Notes: a model not told the origin generated them from the sequence alone. Positions 7,973 through 16,638 are shown, numbered from the stretch's first letter. The stretch: DNA of 64,000 bases from Clostridiaceae bacterium (GCA_022641775.1 JALCDS010000003.1:1-64000); one strand, 5' to 3'. Translations and numbers: made by a program.

Positions 7973-8479
7973 CTATTCCCAAGCGTGGTGTTCTTTTTTC
8001 TTATATAAGCCGAAACCTACAGCTTTGTAGCAGCTTACGTCATTTTTTAATTGATAAATTTCTTTATTCAAATCAATTATTTTTTGTCTCAAAGTTTCAT
8101 TGTCGGTTTTGCAACGAATAAGTTCTACAACAACTTCATCCATTCCTTCAAGTTTTTCATCAATAACTTTGCCGATTTTGTCGCTCAAAGATGTTTCCAT
8201 AGATTTGATAGAGCCCAAGATGCTAGCTAAAGCAGAAGAGTGTTTGCCTGCAGGTACTGCAGCAGCTCTCGCAATAGGATTTGCAACGTGTTTTTGTGCT
8301 TGAAGTTTTCTCAAATTTCTTACTTCATCATAAGAAAAATAAGTTTGTCCGCGACTATTTTTCTTAGGCAAAATAGATGCACGTCTGCATAATTCAACAA
8401 TCTCCTTATTATCAGCCTTGAGAATATTTCTTACTTCTTGCGGCGATAAAGTCTTTTCTTTCAACATTTGTTCTTGCAT
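7973..8479 (-). CDS. MerR-like HTH protein with coiled coil, upstream of recA
   Basis: The 168-residue protein has an N-terminal MerR-like winged helix (LSPQEVRNILKADNKEIVEL ... YFSYDEVRNLRKLQ, about 10-65), an Ala-rich linker and a C-terminal coiled coil (about 95-150, ending LNKEIYQLKNDVSCYKAVGF). It sits 11 bp before recA in the same direction. The layout recalls chromosome- or plasmid-partition accessory and Noc/RacA-type DNA-binding proteins, but no family is firmly recognised. The start is either ATG 8479 or an ATG four codons later. TATAAT lies only 4 nt upstream of the first ATG. Confidence 0.65.
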   Translation of the reverse strand: MQEQMLKEKTLSPQEVRNILKADNKEIVELCRRASILPKKNSRGQTYFSYDEVRNLRKLQAQKHVANPIARAAAVPAGKHSSALASILGSIKSMETSLSDKIGKVIDEKLEGMDEVVVELIRCKTDNETLRQKIIDLNKEIYQLKNDVSCYKAVGFGLYKKKEHHAWE

Positions 8480-8679
8480 ATTTATTATATCCTCAAAAAT
8501 TTCCCCACTTATATTCTATTTAATATATGCCAAAAAGACAAATTATTTCGATTTTTCTTGTAACATCACTTAATAAAAAATTTTATACCCGACAAAAAGA
8601 TGATTTTTTATAAAATTCCTTGCTTTATTTTGAATTTTCTAATTTAATATAATTGAGGATAATAAAAGGTATTGAAGTT

Positions 8680-9405
8680 ATGAAAAAAGTTTTATTGATA
8701 ATGGCCCTTTTTATGATGGCTGCAGGATGTGTTAATGCTACACAATGGGTTAACATTGAAACAAAGAACAATAATTTATTGCTCTCTGTTGATAAGGATT
8801 ATGTAGATTATGAAAAAGCGGATACTTGTTTCTTCCCGTTGATGGTGACAGAAATGGGTAAATCTTCGCGAGTTTTATTTTTGAAAGCTGATTATAAAAA
8901 CGGTAGGGTCGGGATTATAAGAGAAGATGACTATGAACCGGCAAAATACAATCCTATGTATGTTTATAATTCATATGAAGTTTATATGAAACCGGTTATT
9001 AAAAATACTATAATTGATATTGCTTACAAGTATATGGCTTGTAAATATGAAGAATCAAAGGATGCTCAAAATTATTGTAATGACAGATTGGTTTCTACTC
9101 AACCGCAAAAAGAAGAGGTTGTAACTACTCCAAATACTGCAAAAGCTATTTCGCAGCTAAAGAAAACAGTTCTTTCTAATTGGAAATTGCCTAGTCAAGG
9201 GAAAGACAAAGAAGGTATAATCTTTATTGTAATAGGCAAACAAGGTGGCTTGAGTGGATACAATATAATTCAATCAACAGGAAATGAGACTGCTGATAGA
9301 GCAATGATTAGTGCAGTAGAGTTGTCTGCACCGTTTAAAAATCTTGAAAGCACAACAATGAGATTGAAATTCAAATCAAAACTTTTTAGAAAAACTGTTG
9401 AATAA
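8680..9405 (+). CDS. secreted or lipoprotein with TonB/TolA C-terminal-like domain
   Basis: From ATG 8680 the protein has 241 residues. A signal peptide MKKVLLIMALFMMAAGC (lipobox AAGC, or signal peptidase I cleavage after VNA) is followed by a domain of about 130 residues without a recognised family. The C-terminal segment (LSNWKLPSQGKDKEGIIFIV ... GNETADRAMISAVELSAPF) has the TonB_C/TolA_C pattern found in periplasmic energy-transducing proteins. An earlier TTG frame start at 8653 is unlikely because the signal peptide begins at 8680. It is convergent with rpmB, with a shared terminator between. Confidence 0.7.
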   Translation: MKKVLLIMALFMMAAGCVNATQWVNIETKNNNLLLSVDKDYVDYEKADTCFFPLMVTEMGKSSRVLFLKADYKNGRVGIIREDDYEPAKYNPMYVYNSYEVYMKPVIKNTIIDIAYKYMACKYEESKDAQNYCNDRLVSTQPQKEEVVTTPNTAKAISQLKKTVLSNWKLPSQGKDKEGIIFIVIGKQGGLSGYNIIQSTGNETADRAMISAVELSAPFKNLESTTMRLKFKSKLFRKTVE

Positions 9406-9425
9406 TTAATTTATAAAATTGCATT

Positions 9426-9457
9426 AAAAAAAGAGGATTGAAAAATCCTCTTTTTTT
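9426..9457. terminator. bidirectional terminator
   Basis: AAAAAGAGGATT and AATCCTCTTTTT form a long stem around GAAA with A/T tracts on both sides. It serves the converging genes ending at 9405 (+) and 9482 (-). Confidence 0.85.
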
Positions 9458-9481
9458 ATACTTGTTAAATTTATGATAAAA

Positions 9482-9673
9482 CTATATAGCTTTTTGAACT
9501 TTGCCAGCTCTTAAGCAAGATGTACAAACATTAATTCTCTTTGTATTACCATTTTCAACAACCTTTACAGATTGAAGGTTAGGCATTTGACGGTGATTAT
9601 TTTGTTTGTGTGAAAAGCTTATCTTTGCAGCTTTAATAGGGGTTTTACCACATATATCACATTTCTTTGACAT
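9482..9673 (-). CDS. rpmB: 50S ribosomal protein L28
   Basis: The 63-residue protein MSKKCDICGKTPI...VCTSCLRAGKVQKAI is L28 with two CxxC pairs, the zinc-binding form. The ATG at 9673 is preferred over an upstream in-frame start because AAAGGAAATTA precedes it and L28 is normally 60-78 residues. A promoter at 9711-9738 and its own terminator make it a single-gene unit. Confidence 0.96.
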   Translation of the reverse strand: MSKKCDICGKTPIKAAKISFSHKQNNHRQMPNLQSVKVVENGNTKRINVCTSCLRAGKVQKAI

Positions 9674-9710
9674 AATTAATTTCCTTTTTCGGTTAGTTGT
9701 ACGTAACACT

Positions 9711-9738
9711 ATAATAGCTTAAAAAATAATTTTTGCAA
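9711..9738 (-). promoter_or_regulatory. rpmB promoter
   Basis: On the minus strand TTGCAA (9738-9733), a 16-bp spacer and TATTAT (9716-9711) lie 38 bp before the rpmB start. The match and spacing are near consensus for the housekeeping sigma factor. Confidence 0.65.
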
Positions 9739-9809
9739 GTCGCATGTTAAGAATGGTTAAAATAGGGGATTAAGCCTTCTTCATAATAACAGATAAATAT
9801 GTTAATTGA

Positions 9810-11276
9810 TTATTTGCTTAACTCAGTGATACTTTTGCTTTTTTCAACGTACCCGTTTAATTGTTTCAAAGCCGGTTTGTAGTTGTTAACTGTTCCGTTA
9901 CCGCCGAGACAACCTCCAGGACATGCCATAACTTCAATTAAATTACCCAAATCGCACATTCCGTTCTTTGCATATTTTTTCAAATCACGAATCGACTGTT
10001 TGTCTAATCCGTTGATTATAACAGGATGACATGGCAAATCTTCCGGCAACATTTTTTGAACTGCACCTGCAACACCTCCGGTTACGGCATAATTTCTGCC
10101 TTCAGCTGATGCTTCGGCATTAAACGGTTTTTCTTCACAAGTTTGTACTTGAACATTCAATGCAATAAGCCATGCACCAACTTCTTCGTAATTCAAAACG
10201 TAATCTACATTTTGATTTTGAAGTGCTTCTCTGCGTTTTGCAACGCAAGGTGAGAAAAATACTGTAACTGCATTTCGATGTTCACGTTTTACAATTTCTG
10301 CCGTGTAGTATAATGGAGTTTTTGTAGATGATTGGAAAGGTTTTATTTCAGGCAAGTGTTTTGCTACAAGTTCATTGTATCCCGCGCAACATGATGTTGT
10401 CATAAATTCTGCGCCTGCTTCCAGTCTTTCTTCAAATTCTTTTGCTTCATTAGTTGTTGTAACATCAGCGCCCTGTGCAACTTCATAAACATCTGAAAAT
10501 CCGAGCTTCATAATTGCAGTTTTTAATTGTTCCGGAGAACAAGGAAGTTGTCCCATAATAGATGGTGCCATCATTGCAATAACTTCTTTTTTAGCTTTTA
10601 TATGTTTTAAAACATCTATGATTTGACTTTTTTCATGAACAGCACCAAACGGGCATGCATTTACACATTTTCCGCAAGAAATACATTTGTCAAAATCTAT
10701 CTTTGCCATACCGTTTTCATCTTTTTCAATTGCGCCTACAGGACAAGCATTTTCACAAGGAACGATAATTTTTGTGATAGCTTGATAAGGACAAACTTGA
10801 ACACACATTCCACAATTTTTACATTTTGAAGGATCAATGTGTGATTTGCCGTCTTTTATTGTTATTGCACCAAATTTACATGTGTTAACGCAAGGTCTTG
10901 CAACGCATCCTTGACACAAATCTGTTACGTAAATTCTTGACGGAACACAACCCTTGCATGCTGTTTGAAGAACTGTAAGGGGATTTTCTTCCGGTTGAGT
11001 TCTTTTAACGGCAACAGATGCCATATCGGATAGCAATGTACTGTCTTCAGATTCTTCTATGGCAAAACCTAACCCCGCAATAGTTCTGTCTCTTAAAATG
11101 GCACGTTCTTTATAAATACAACATCTGTAAGGAACTTCACAACCTTTTGGTCGCATATCAAAAGGTATTTTTCTGGTATTTTCTTCAAAATTATCACTCA
11201 AAAAAGATTTTATAAGTCTTACTAAAATTTCTCTTTTTAAATGTGTTGTTTCTCTTGTGGGGTTATTTATTGCCAT
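9810..11276 (-). CDS. hydA: [FeFe] hydrogenase, monomeric, multiple ferredoxin-type clusters
   Basis: The 488-residue protein has an N-terminal region with many cysteines and three to four ferredoxin-type 4Fe-4S motifs (CQGCVARPC...C at 121-133, CKNCGMCVQVCP at 152-163, CISCGKCVNACP at 198-209). The H-cluster domain follows with TSCCAGY (294-300), FSPCVAK (341-347) and MACPGGCLGG near the C-terminus. All four H-cluster cysteines are present, so it should be catalytic, making or using H2 with ferredoxin. The motif set resembles group B enzymes. It is the last gene of the operon with the sensory hydrogenase, implying H2-responsive control of redox balance. Confidence 0.9.
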   Translation of the reverse strand: MAINNPTRETTHLKREILVRLIKSFLSDNFEENTRKIPFDMRPKGCEVPYRCCIYKERAILRDRTIAGLGFAIEESEDSTLLSDMASVAVKRTQPEENPLTVLQTACKGCVPSRIYVTDLCQGCVARPCVNTCKFGAITIKDGKSHIDPSKCKNCGMCVQVCPYQAITKIIVPCENACPVGAIEKDENGMAKIDFDKCISCGKCVNACPFGAVHEKSQIIDVLKHIKAKKEVIAMMAPSIMGQLPCSPEQLKTAIMKLGFSDVYEVAQGADVTTTNEAKEFEERLEAGAEFMTTSCCAGYNELVAKHLPEIKPFQSSTKTPLYYTAEIVKREHRNAVTVFFSPCVAKRREALQNQNVDYVLNYEEVGAWLIALNVQVQTCEEKPFNAEASAEGRNYAVTGGVAGAVQKMLPEDLPCHPVIINGLDKQSIRDLKKYAKNGMCDLGNLIEVMACPGGCLGGNGTVNNYKPALKQLNGYVEKSKSITELSK

Positions 11277-11293
11277 TTGTTATTTTCCTTTTA

Positions 11294-11560
11294 CTATTTT
11301 TTGTTTGCTAATTTTTCATCAATTGCTTTTAAAACTTTATCAACTGTTGCTTCTTTTATAACATCATCATCAACTTTTACATATGGAGCTTTTGAAAACT
11401 CCCAATCTATAGAGCATAAACCTAAACATGGAACTCCTACGACGTCTACTTTATCGCCATATTTTGCAGGAACTGTATCAATTAATTCCTGTAAATTAGA
11501 AGAACCCATTACAAAACATGTTGTTCCTAAACAAACTTTAACACTAATTTTTTTGTCCAT
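11294..11560 (-). CDS. thioredoxin-like [2Fe-2S] ferredoxin (NuoE/HydE C-terminal type)
   Basis: The 88-residue protein starts MDKKISVKVCLGTTCFVMGS and has a second cysteine pair in VPCLGLC. The CxxxxC ... CxxxC spacing is that of thioredoxin-fold [2Fe-2S] ferredoxins found in NuoE and in electron-bifurcating hydrogenase subunits. It lies 17 bp upstream of the catalytic hydrogenase gene and probably passes electrons to or from it. A paralogue is the first gene of the same operon. Confidence 0.88.
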   Translation of the reverse strand: MDKKISVKVCLGTTCFVMGSSNLQELIDTVPAKYGDKVDVVGVPCLGLCSIDWEFSKAPYVKVDDDVIKEATVDKVLKAIDEKLANKK

Positions 11561-11592
11561 TTTTCACATCCTTACTTGAGAACTATCTCAAA

Positions 11593-12756
11593 CTACATAT
11601 ACTGTACTGACACTTTTTTAAAATATTTATCTTCCAAAATTGTTGCCATCTTTTTGATAATATTTTTCCTAATCTCTATTTCAATAGGGAGAGCAGGATC
11701 ATAATGAGCTTGATTTAACTTTGCGCCTACCATAAAATTTATGCAGTCGCTATTCATTAAAAATTCTACCAGTTTTCCGGCTGCATTGTCAATATCAAAA
11801 GTTTCATTTTCTAAGTATTCTAAAGTTTTTGTTAAAGTAAGGATTCCTTCGGTTACCAAATCAACGCCGTCCATATATGAGCATGACGGCAATTTGCCTA
11901 TACTGATAGTTTTATCCATTGTTATAGGTTTGTTAAGTTCTCTTGAAATGAGATTTGCTGTAGTTCCGCCTGCAATGGCTTTTTTACCCTTAAATTTGTC
12001 AAAAATCTGTGCATATTCTTTGTCTTTTTCCTGATGATACGGAGGTCCGGTAAAAATAAGACTTTCTCTTGGTTCTCTGAAATAAAGAACGCATGCTGAT
12101 ACATCATCTTTTGGAAGTCTGTCGGTTTCAATATTTTTAACTTGGTTAATGATGTATCTTGAGAGTTCCGAACTTGAGATTTTAGGATTTCTGGCTAAAA
12201 TATCTTTCAAAATCGTTATCAGACCTTCGCGGCGGAGTCCCAGTTTTAAAGTTTCTGAACCGAGTCCGCATTGAGTTACACCGTCTGAACAGAAAATAAG
12301 TCTATCTTCAAGTTCCAATTTAATCTTATACACTTTTAATTTTCTGTTTTTAAAGGTTTTTGATTGAATTGTTTCAAATTCAGGGGTCATAATTTCGTTA
12401 TTTCTAATCCAAATAAAATCAGGATTACCTTCTTCTACAATTTTTGCATCACCTTCATCGTCGCAATCTATAGCAGAAAAGGTTGAATAACTTATTTTTC
12501 TGACCTGACAAATAGGAAGAGAGTTCATAATAATTTCAGCAGCTTTATTTATCGGAATTTGGCTTCCTTCAATAAATTTTAATAGCATAGTTGCTGTCAT
12601 ACAAGAAAGGATGTTTGCCTTGATTCCACTGCCCAAACCATCTGATAAAACGGCAATCAAACGTTCTTCGTCCGGCAACCTTTTGGAAACGAAATAGTCG
12701 CCGTACGCATTTTGATTATATTTTTTCATTTGACTGCAATCAATATCAATAAACAT
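11593..12756 (-). CDS. SpoIIE-type PP2C phosphatase of the hydrogenase operon
   Basis: The 387-residue protein carries PP2C/SpoIIE motifs near the N-terminus (YGDYFVSKR, LSDGLGSGIKAN) and mid-domain (RLIFCSDGVTQ), and LPKDDVSACVLYF. The C-terminal 150 residues are of unknown fold. Genes of this type follow HydS-type sensory [FeFe] hydrogenases in anaerobes, where a serine phosphatase is thought to relay the H2 signal. Here its ATG is 3 bp after the HydS stop. The substrate is unknown; an anti-sigma antagonist or similar protein would be expected elsewhere in the genome. Confidence 0.85.
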   Translation of the reverse strand: MFIDIDCSQMKKYNQNAYGDYFVSKRLPDEERLIAVLSDGLGSGIKANILSCMTATMLLKFIEGSQIPINKAAEIIMNSLPICQVRKISYSTFSAIDCDDEGDAKIVEEGNPDFIWIRNNEIMTPEFETIQSKTFKNRKLKVYKIKLELEDRLIFCSDGVTQCGLGSETLKLGLRREGLITILKDILARNPKISSSELSRYIINQVKNIETDRLPKDDVSACVLYFREPRESLIFTGPPYHQEKDKEYAQIFDKFKGKKAIAGGTTANLISRELNKPITMDKTISIGKLPSCSYMDGVDLVTEGILTLTKTLEYLENETFDIDNAAGKLVEFLMNSDCINFMVGAKLNQAHYDPALPIEIEIRKNIIKKMATILEDKYFKKVSVQYM

Positions 12757-12759
12757 ATT

Positions 12760-14472
12760 TTATTTGTTGTCATCCTTTTCTTCATAATCATTTTCGATAG
12801 AACTCAATAGGGTTTCAGTTTCAACCATATGTTCACCTAAAAGACATGCGATTTCCTGCACAATTGCAATATTTTTGGAGATAACTTGGTGAGCTTTTCT
12901 TGAAATCATTTCACGATTGGTTTCTTCTTGTGTAACATCAGTGATTACGGCACCAACAATTTCATTTTCTTCAATTGTGAATGCATTTATATCGTACAGT
13001 TTATCTTTGATAGCGTAACGTTCTTTATGCAAATCTTTTCCTGTTGATAAAATTGTTTTGAAAATACTTGCAAAATCTACAATTCTATCTATTGCTGCAC
13101 CTTTAAGTCCTTCAGGATTTGCTTTGAAAATATCGTACATATCGCCTGTGAACATCCTCATAAAAGCATCATTTGTTTCGATAATTTTCATATTATTGTC
13201 AACCATTACAATAGCGGACGGCATACAACGAAGCATTGCTGCAGCCTTTCTCATTGCAATTTTTCGCATATAAGATACGCACATTGAAGGTTCTGCATCC
13301 CCTGATAAAAGAGCTTTCGCTAAATCTCGGCATGTTGCGTAACCGCAACCTCCGCAATTCAATTCGTCATCTACCGTATGTTTACCTATTTTTTTCAAAG
13401 CCTTTAATATTTCTTCCAATGGGTAATCTTTATTCACTATTTTGCCCTGTTGGATATCATAATCCACTACATATTCAGGATTTTGCGGAATTTGCTCACG
13501 ATTTTTAACGTTTGTAACAACATCCGATACCATTTTTAATCCGGCTTTTTTTACAGACATACACGGACCGCCTATGCAGCCTCCTTCGCAAGATAAAGCT
13601 TCAACGAATATTGGTTTATCCAATTTTTCAACATCAAGTTCTGTTAATGCTTTTTCAAATGATTGTAATCCGCTTATATTAATCAATTGAACTTCCGGTT
13701 TTATACCTATTTTGCGGATTGTTTCATTCATTCCTCCGTCAATCGGATAAAGTGCACCTTCATATGAGGAATAAGGAACAAACTTGTTTTCTTCGTTATT
13801 TTCTATTTTAGAAGGATCGATAACTTCATCTTCGAGCCATACTTTTAATTCTTCAAATGTCAAAGCTACATCGTAAAGTCCTTTATAATCAACTTCATTT
13901 TTCTTTCCGATACACGGTCCGATAAATACAATTGAAATATTCTTGCCAAATTTATCTTTTAAAATTTTTGCATGTGTCATTGCCGGAGAGCCGACAGGAG
14001 TGATAAATTTTGTAAATTCAGGATGATACATTCTGATAAAATCCACAATAACAGGACATGCGCTTGAAATATAAAGTCCCTTATCAGCTTTATTCAATAT
14101 TTCAGTTGTTTTAATGGAAACTTCTTCTGCACCGAGCGCTGTTTCTGAAACATCTTTAAATCCGAGTTTCTTTAGTATTCCAATCATTTTGCTTTCAGAA
14201 AAATCGAAAACCCCTCTCCACGATGGTGCAAGGGATACATAAACTTCTTTTTGAGCCAAAATAAGATTTTTAGCTTTATCTATATCACATCGAACTCTTT
14301 TGGCATTGCTCGGACAAACTGTTACACAGTGTCCGCATGCCACGCATTTTTCAGGAATTACAGAGGCATGGCCGTCTTCTATTCTGATAGCTTTTACCGG
14401 ACATTCTCGAACGCATTTGTAGCAATCATGGCATTCATTTACGAGTGTATATACAGGATATTGTTTATCCAT
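12760..14472 (-). CDS. hydS: sensory [FeFe] hydrogenase with PAS domain (HydS-type)
   Basis: The 570-residue protein has two N-terminal 4Fe-4S motifs (CHDCYKCVREC 14-24, CVACGHCVTVC 43-53). Its H-cluster domain has SSACP (136-140), GPCIGK (C187) and LSCEGGCIGGPC (C295, C299). After this come a CGGCGYATC-type 4Fe-4S motif (373-381) and a PAS-like domain at about 415-510. The usual TSCCP is SSACP: the proton-relay cysteine next to the cluster is alanine, as described for sensory (group C) enzymes such as Thermotoga maritima HydS. The H-cluster ligands remain. A low-activity H2 sensor signalling to the downstream phosphatase is the likely role. Confidence 0.9.
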   Translation of the reverse strand: MDKQYPVYTLVNECHDCYKCVRECPVKAIRIEDGHASVIPEKCVACGHCVTVCPSNAKRVRCDIDKAKNLILAQKEVYVSLAPSWRGVFDFSESKMIGILKKLGFKDVSETALGAEEVSIKTTEILNKADKGLYISSACPVIVDFIRMYHPEFTKFITPVGSPAMTHAKILKDKFGKNISIVFIGPCIGKKNEVDYKGLYDVALTFEELKVWLEDEVIDPSKIENNEENKFVPYSSYEGALYPIDGGMNETIRKIGIKPEVQLINISGLQSFEKALTELDVEKLDKPIFVEALSCEGGCIGGPCMSVKKAGLKMVSDVVTNVKNREQIPQNPEYVVDYDIQQGKIVNKDYPLEEILKALKKIGKHTVDDELNCGGCGYATCRDLAKALLSGDAEPSMCVSYMRKIAMRKAAAMLRCMPSAIVMVDNNMKIIETNDAFMRMFTGDMYDIFKANPEGLKGAAIDRIVDFASIFKTILSTGKDLHKERYAIKDKLYDINAFTIEENEIVGAVITDVTQEETNREMISRKAHQVISKNIAIVQEIACLLGEHMVETETLLSSIENDYEEKDDNK

Positions 14473-14484
14473 ATTAAAACTCCT

Positions 14485-14721
14485 TTAAAGATTTTTTATA
14501 ATTTCTTTTATTTTATTTTCATCTATGTTGTGGTAAGTAGTCCCATCAACTTTTATATTTGGGCCGTCTGAGCATTGTGCAATACAATTTGAGCCATACA
14601 AATCAATTTCGGCATCAAGATTATTTTCTTTTATATATTTTTCTAAAAAAGAGAGGTTAGCTTCGTTCCCTCTGGCATAGCATGAGCTTCCCATGCAAAC
14701 TTTAATTGTGTGTTTTGTCAT
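14485..14721 (-). CDS. thioredoxin-like [2Fe-2S] protein, first gene of the hydrogenase operon
   Basis: The 78-residue protein MTKHTIKVCMGSSCYARGNE has C-x4-C and a later pair in GSNCIAQC, giving the four ligands of a thioredoxin-fold [2Fe-2S] cluster. It lies 12 bp upstream of the sensory hydrogenase gene. It is a short paralogue of the protein at 11294-11560, so the operon pairs each hydrogenase with its own small ferredoxin. GAGGAAC lies upstream of the ATG. Confidence 0.85.
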   Translation of the reverse strand: MTKHTIKVCMGSSCYARGNEANLSFLEKYIKENNLDAEIDLYGSNCIAQCSDGPNIKVDGTTYHNIDENKIKEIIKNL

Positions 14722-14774
14722 TTGTTCCTCGTTGTAATGTAATCATAATTTTTTTTATTTATATAGCAAAAATG

Positions 14775-16064
14775 TTATAAAATTCTTGAATAAATAGTTT
14801 CAATATTCTTTAAAAATTCTTTTTTATCAAAAATTTCATCAATTTCGATGTCAGACAACTTGTCTGTAACATTTTTGTCATTTAGTAAATTTTGTCTAAA
14901 ATTACCGTCATTTTCAAAAGCATCAAGTGCATTTTTTTGTACAATTCGATAAGCTTCTTCTCTTGTTAAGCCCTTTTCGATAAGTTTTAAGAGAACTTTT
15001 TGAGAAAAGACAATTCCACCAAATTTATCCGTATTTTTGAGCATGTTCTTTTCATGAACATTCAAATTTTCTACAATACTTTTGAATCGGTCCAGCATAA
15101 AATCTACTAAAGTCAAACTGTCAGGGAAGATAATCCTTTCGGCAGAACTGTGGGAAATATCTCTTTCATGCCAAAGAGGAATATTTTCTAACGCAACTAT
15201 TGAGTTTGCTCTAACAACTCTTGAAAGCCCGCAAAGATTTTCACTTAATACCGGGTTTTTCTTGTGTGGCATTGCAGAAGAACCTTTTTGCTTGTCAGAA
15301 AATCCTTCTTCAACTTCCAAAACTTCTGTTCGTTGTAAGTGTCTGATTTCAGTTGCAAACTGTTCAATTACAGAAGCAATTAAAGCCAAGGACTGTATGA
15401 AGTATGCATGATAATCTCGGGCAATAATTTGGGTTGAAATCCTTGCAGGTTCTAGTCCTAAGTTCCGGCATGTGATTTTTTCCACTTCAGGTGAAATATT
15501 GCTGTAAGTTCCGACAGGTCCAGAAATTTGTCCAACTTTTATTTCATCTAAGGCATGGATAAAATTTGCTCGTTGACGTTCAAGGATATCAATCCAAGAG
15601 CATATTTTTACCCCAAAAGTCATAATTTCAGCATGAACACCATGCGAACGCCCTATACAAATAGTGTTTTTATGCTTATTTGCAAGCGTTTTCATTGCAT
15701 TTATTGTATCATCCAAATCTTTTAAAATAATTTTACCGCTATCTTGGATTTGAAGAGCAAATGCCGTATCAATAACGTCAGAACTTGTCATCCCAACATG
15801 CATATATTTTGCATATTCACCCAAGCTTTCATTAACGCAAGTCAAAAAAGCAATTACGTCATGTTTTACTTCTGCTTCAATTTCATCAATTCTTTTTAAG
15901 TCAAATTTAGCCAATTTTTTAAGATTTTCTATATCTTTTTTTGGAAATTGTCCAATTTCTACATAGGCATCACATACGGCTAGTTCAACTTTCAAGTAAT
16001 ATTCAAATTTGGATTGTAAATCCCAAATTTTTTTCATTTCTTCTTTTGAATATCTGTCAATCAT
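14775..16064 (-). CDS. purB: adenylosuccinate lyase
   Basis: The 429-residue protein has the fumarase/aspartase superfamily signature GSSAMPHKKNP and the motifs HVGMTSSDVIDTA and RSHGVHAEIMTFG, as in PurB. PurB cleaves SAICAR and adenylosuccinate in purine synthesis. ATG 16064 is chosen over TTG 16070. An extended -10 (TGCTATAAT) ends 6 nt before the ATG and no Shine-Dalgarno is present, so the mRNA is probably leaderless. Confidence 0.96.
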   Translation of the reverse strand: MIDRYSKEEMKKIWDLQSKFEYYLKVELAVCDAYVEIGQFPKKDIENLKKLAKFDLKRIDEIEAEVKHDVIAFLTCVNESLGEYAKYMHVGMTSSDVIDTAFALQIQDSGKIILKDLDDTINAMKTLANKHKNTICIGRSHGVHAEIMTFGVKICSWIDILERQRANFIHALDEIKVGQISGPVGTYSNISPEVEKITCRNLGLEPARISTQIIARDYHAYFIQSLALIASVIEQFATEIRHLQRTEVLEVEEGFSDKQKGSSAMPHKKNPVLSENLCGLSRVVRANSIVALENIPLWHERDISHSSAERIIFPDSLTLVDFMLDRFKSIVENLNVHEKNMLKNTDKFGGIVFSQKVLLKLIEKGLTREEAYRIVQKNALDAFENDGNFRQNLLNDKNVTDKLSDIEIDEIFDKKEFLKNIETIYSRIL

Positions 16065-16070
16065 AGTCAA

Positions 16071-16079
16071 ATTATAGCA
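16071..16079 (-). promoter_or_regulatory. purB extended -10 promoter, leaderless
   Basis: TGCTATAAT on the minus strand ends 6 nt before the purB ATG. No good -35 is seen, as is common with an extended -10. Confidence 0.6.
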
Positions 16080-16169
16080 TAAAATTTTGAATTTTTACAT
16101 TTCTTAATGGAAAAATAAACGCATGCAAAGCCATGACAGGTGCATGATTGCATGATTTTAAAAGGTTAG

Positions 16170-16201
16170 AATCATGTCAGAGAGCAGAAGAAGACATGAT
16201 T
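16170..16201. repeat. 9-bp inverted repeat in a gene-free stretch
   Basis: AATCATGTC and GACATGATT are exact inverted copies 14 bp apart. Nearby TGCATGAT-type repeats (16141-16157) add to the local symmetry. No gene is seen from 16080 to 16431. Function is unknown. Confidence 0.5.
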
Positions 16202-16274
16202 GACTTTCAAAAACGTCCGATATGCTGTAGTTACAAGGGTTTGTTACAAATGTTCATAAATTCATGTCGGTTAC

Positions 16275-16302
16275 TTGAAAAAAAAAACGGATTTTCTATA
16301 AT
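16275..16302 (+). promoter_or_regulatory. promoter of the structured leader
   Basis: TTGAAA (16275-16280), a 16-bp spacer and TATAAT (16297-16302) give a near-consensus promoter. Its transcript would start about 15 nt before the structured element at 16324. Confidence 0.65.
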
Positions 16303-16323
16303 GTTGTTATGAACAAGACAGAC

Positions 16324-16379
16324 CACACTTTATAAGTTCCGGATGGGGCGGAAAAATAATTTCATTATTCAGAAGTGTG
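16324..16379 (+). ncRNA. candidate structured leader RNA, three-way junction
   Basis: Three perfect stems nest into a three-way junction. CACACTT (16324-16330) pairs with AAGTGTG (16373-16379). TTCCG (16337-16341) pairs with CGGAA (16349-16353) over loop GATGGGG. AATAAT (16355-16360) pairs with ATTATT (16364-16369) over TTC. It lies just after a promoter and about 50 nt before a small Cys-rich protein gene. It does not match purine, fluoride, glutamine or other riboswitch consensus I know. It could be a cis-regulatory element or a processed small RNA. Confidence 0.5.
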
Positions 16380-16431
16380 TAAGTAGATAGAAATTAATTG
16401 GAGATTATATAAATTGTTTAGAAGTAGGGAT

Positions 16432-16638
16432 ATGGGCAGAGCTGTAGCTGTAAGACGTTGGACGCAAACAGCGGTAGAATGTTATAAAAGAGGTTGCAAT
16501 TGCGAAGGTTGTTTTTATAGGGATTTCTTTAGTGGGTCATCACAAAAATGTCAAATGAAAGCATCAGTTTTGGAATTGGTTAGAGTAATCGGTACTCCAT
16601 CCAACATCGAAATGCAACAATTTATTATAGAAGAGTAG
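16432..16638 (+). CDS. small cysteine-rich protein, unknown
   Basis: The 68-residue product starts MGRAVAVRRWTQTAVECYKR and has a cysteine cluster CYKRGCNCEGC followed by another cysteine in KCQMKAS. Four or five cysteines could bind zinc or an iron-sulfur cluster. AGTAGGGAT precedes ATG 16432; a TTG at 16414 with GGAG further up is an alternative start. It follows the structured leader and precedes hpf by 67 bp. No family is recognised, but the clean composition and conserved-looking Cys spacing favour a real gene. Confidence 0.6.
   Translation: MGRAVAVRRWTQTAVECYKRGCNCEGCFYRDFFSGSSQKCQMKASVLELVRVIGTPSNIEMQQFIIEE

Noticed and set aside
11922-12131. Minus-strand frame inside the phosphatase gene
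   Set aside because: It is an out-of-frame shadow of the SpoIIE-type gene.
16324-16379. Three-way junction considered as a purine riboswitch
   Set aside because: The conserved junction and loop bases of the purine class are absent.
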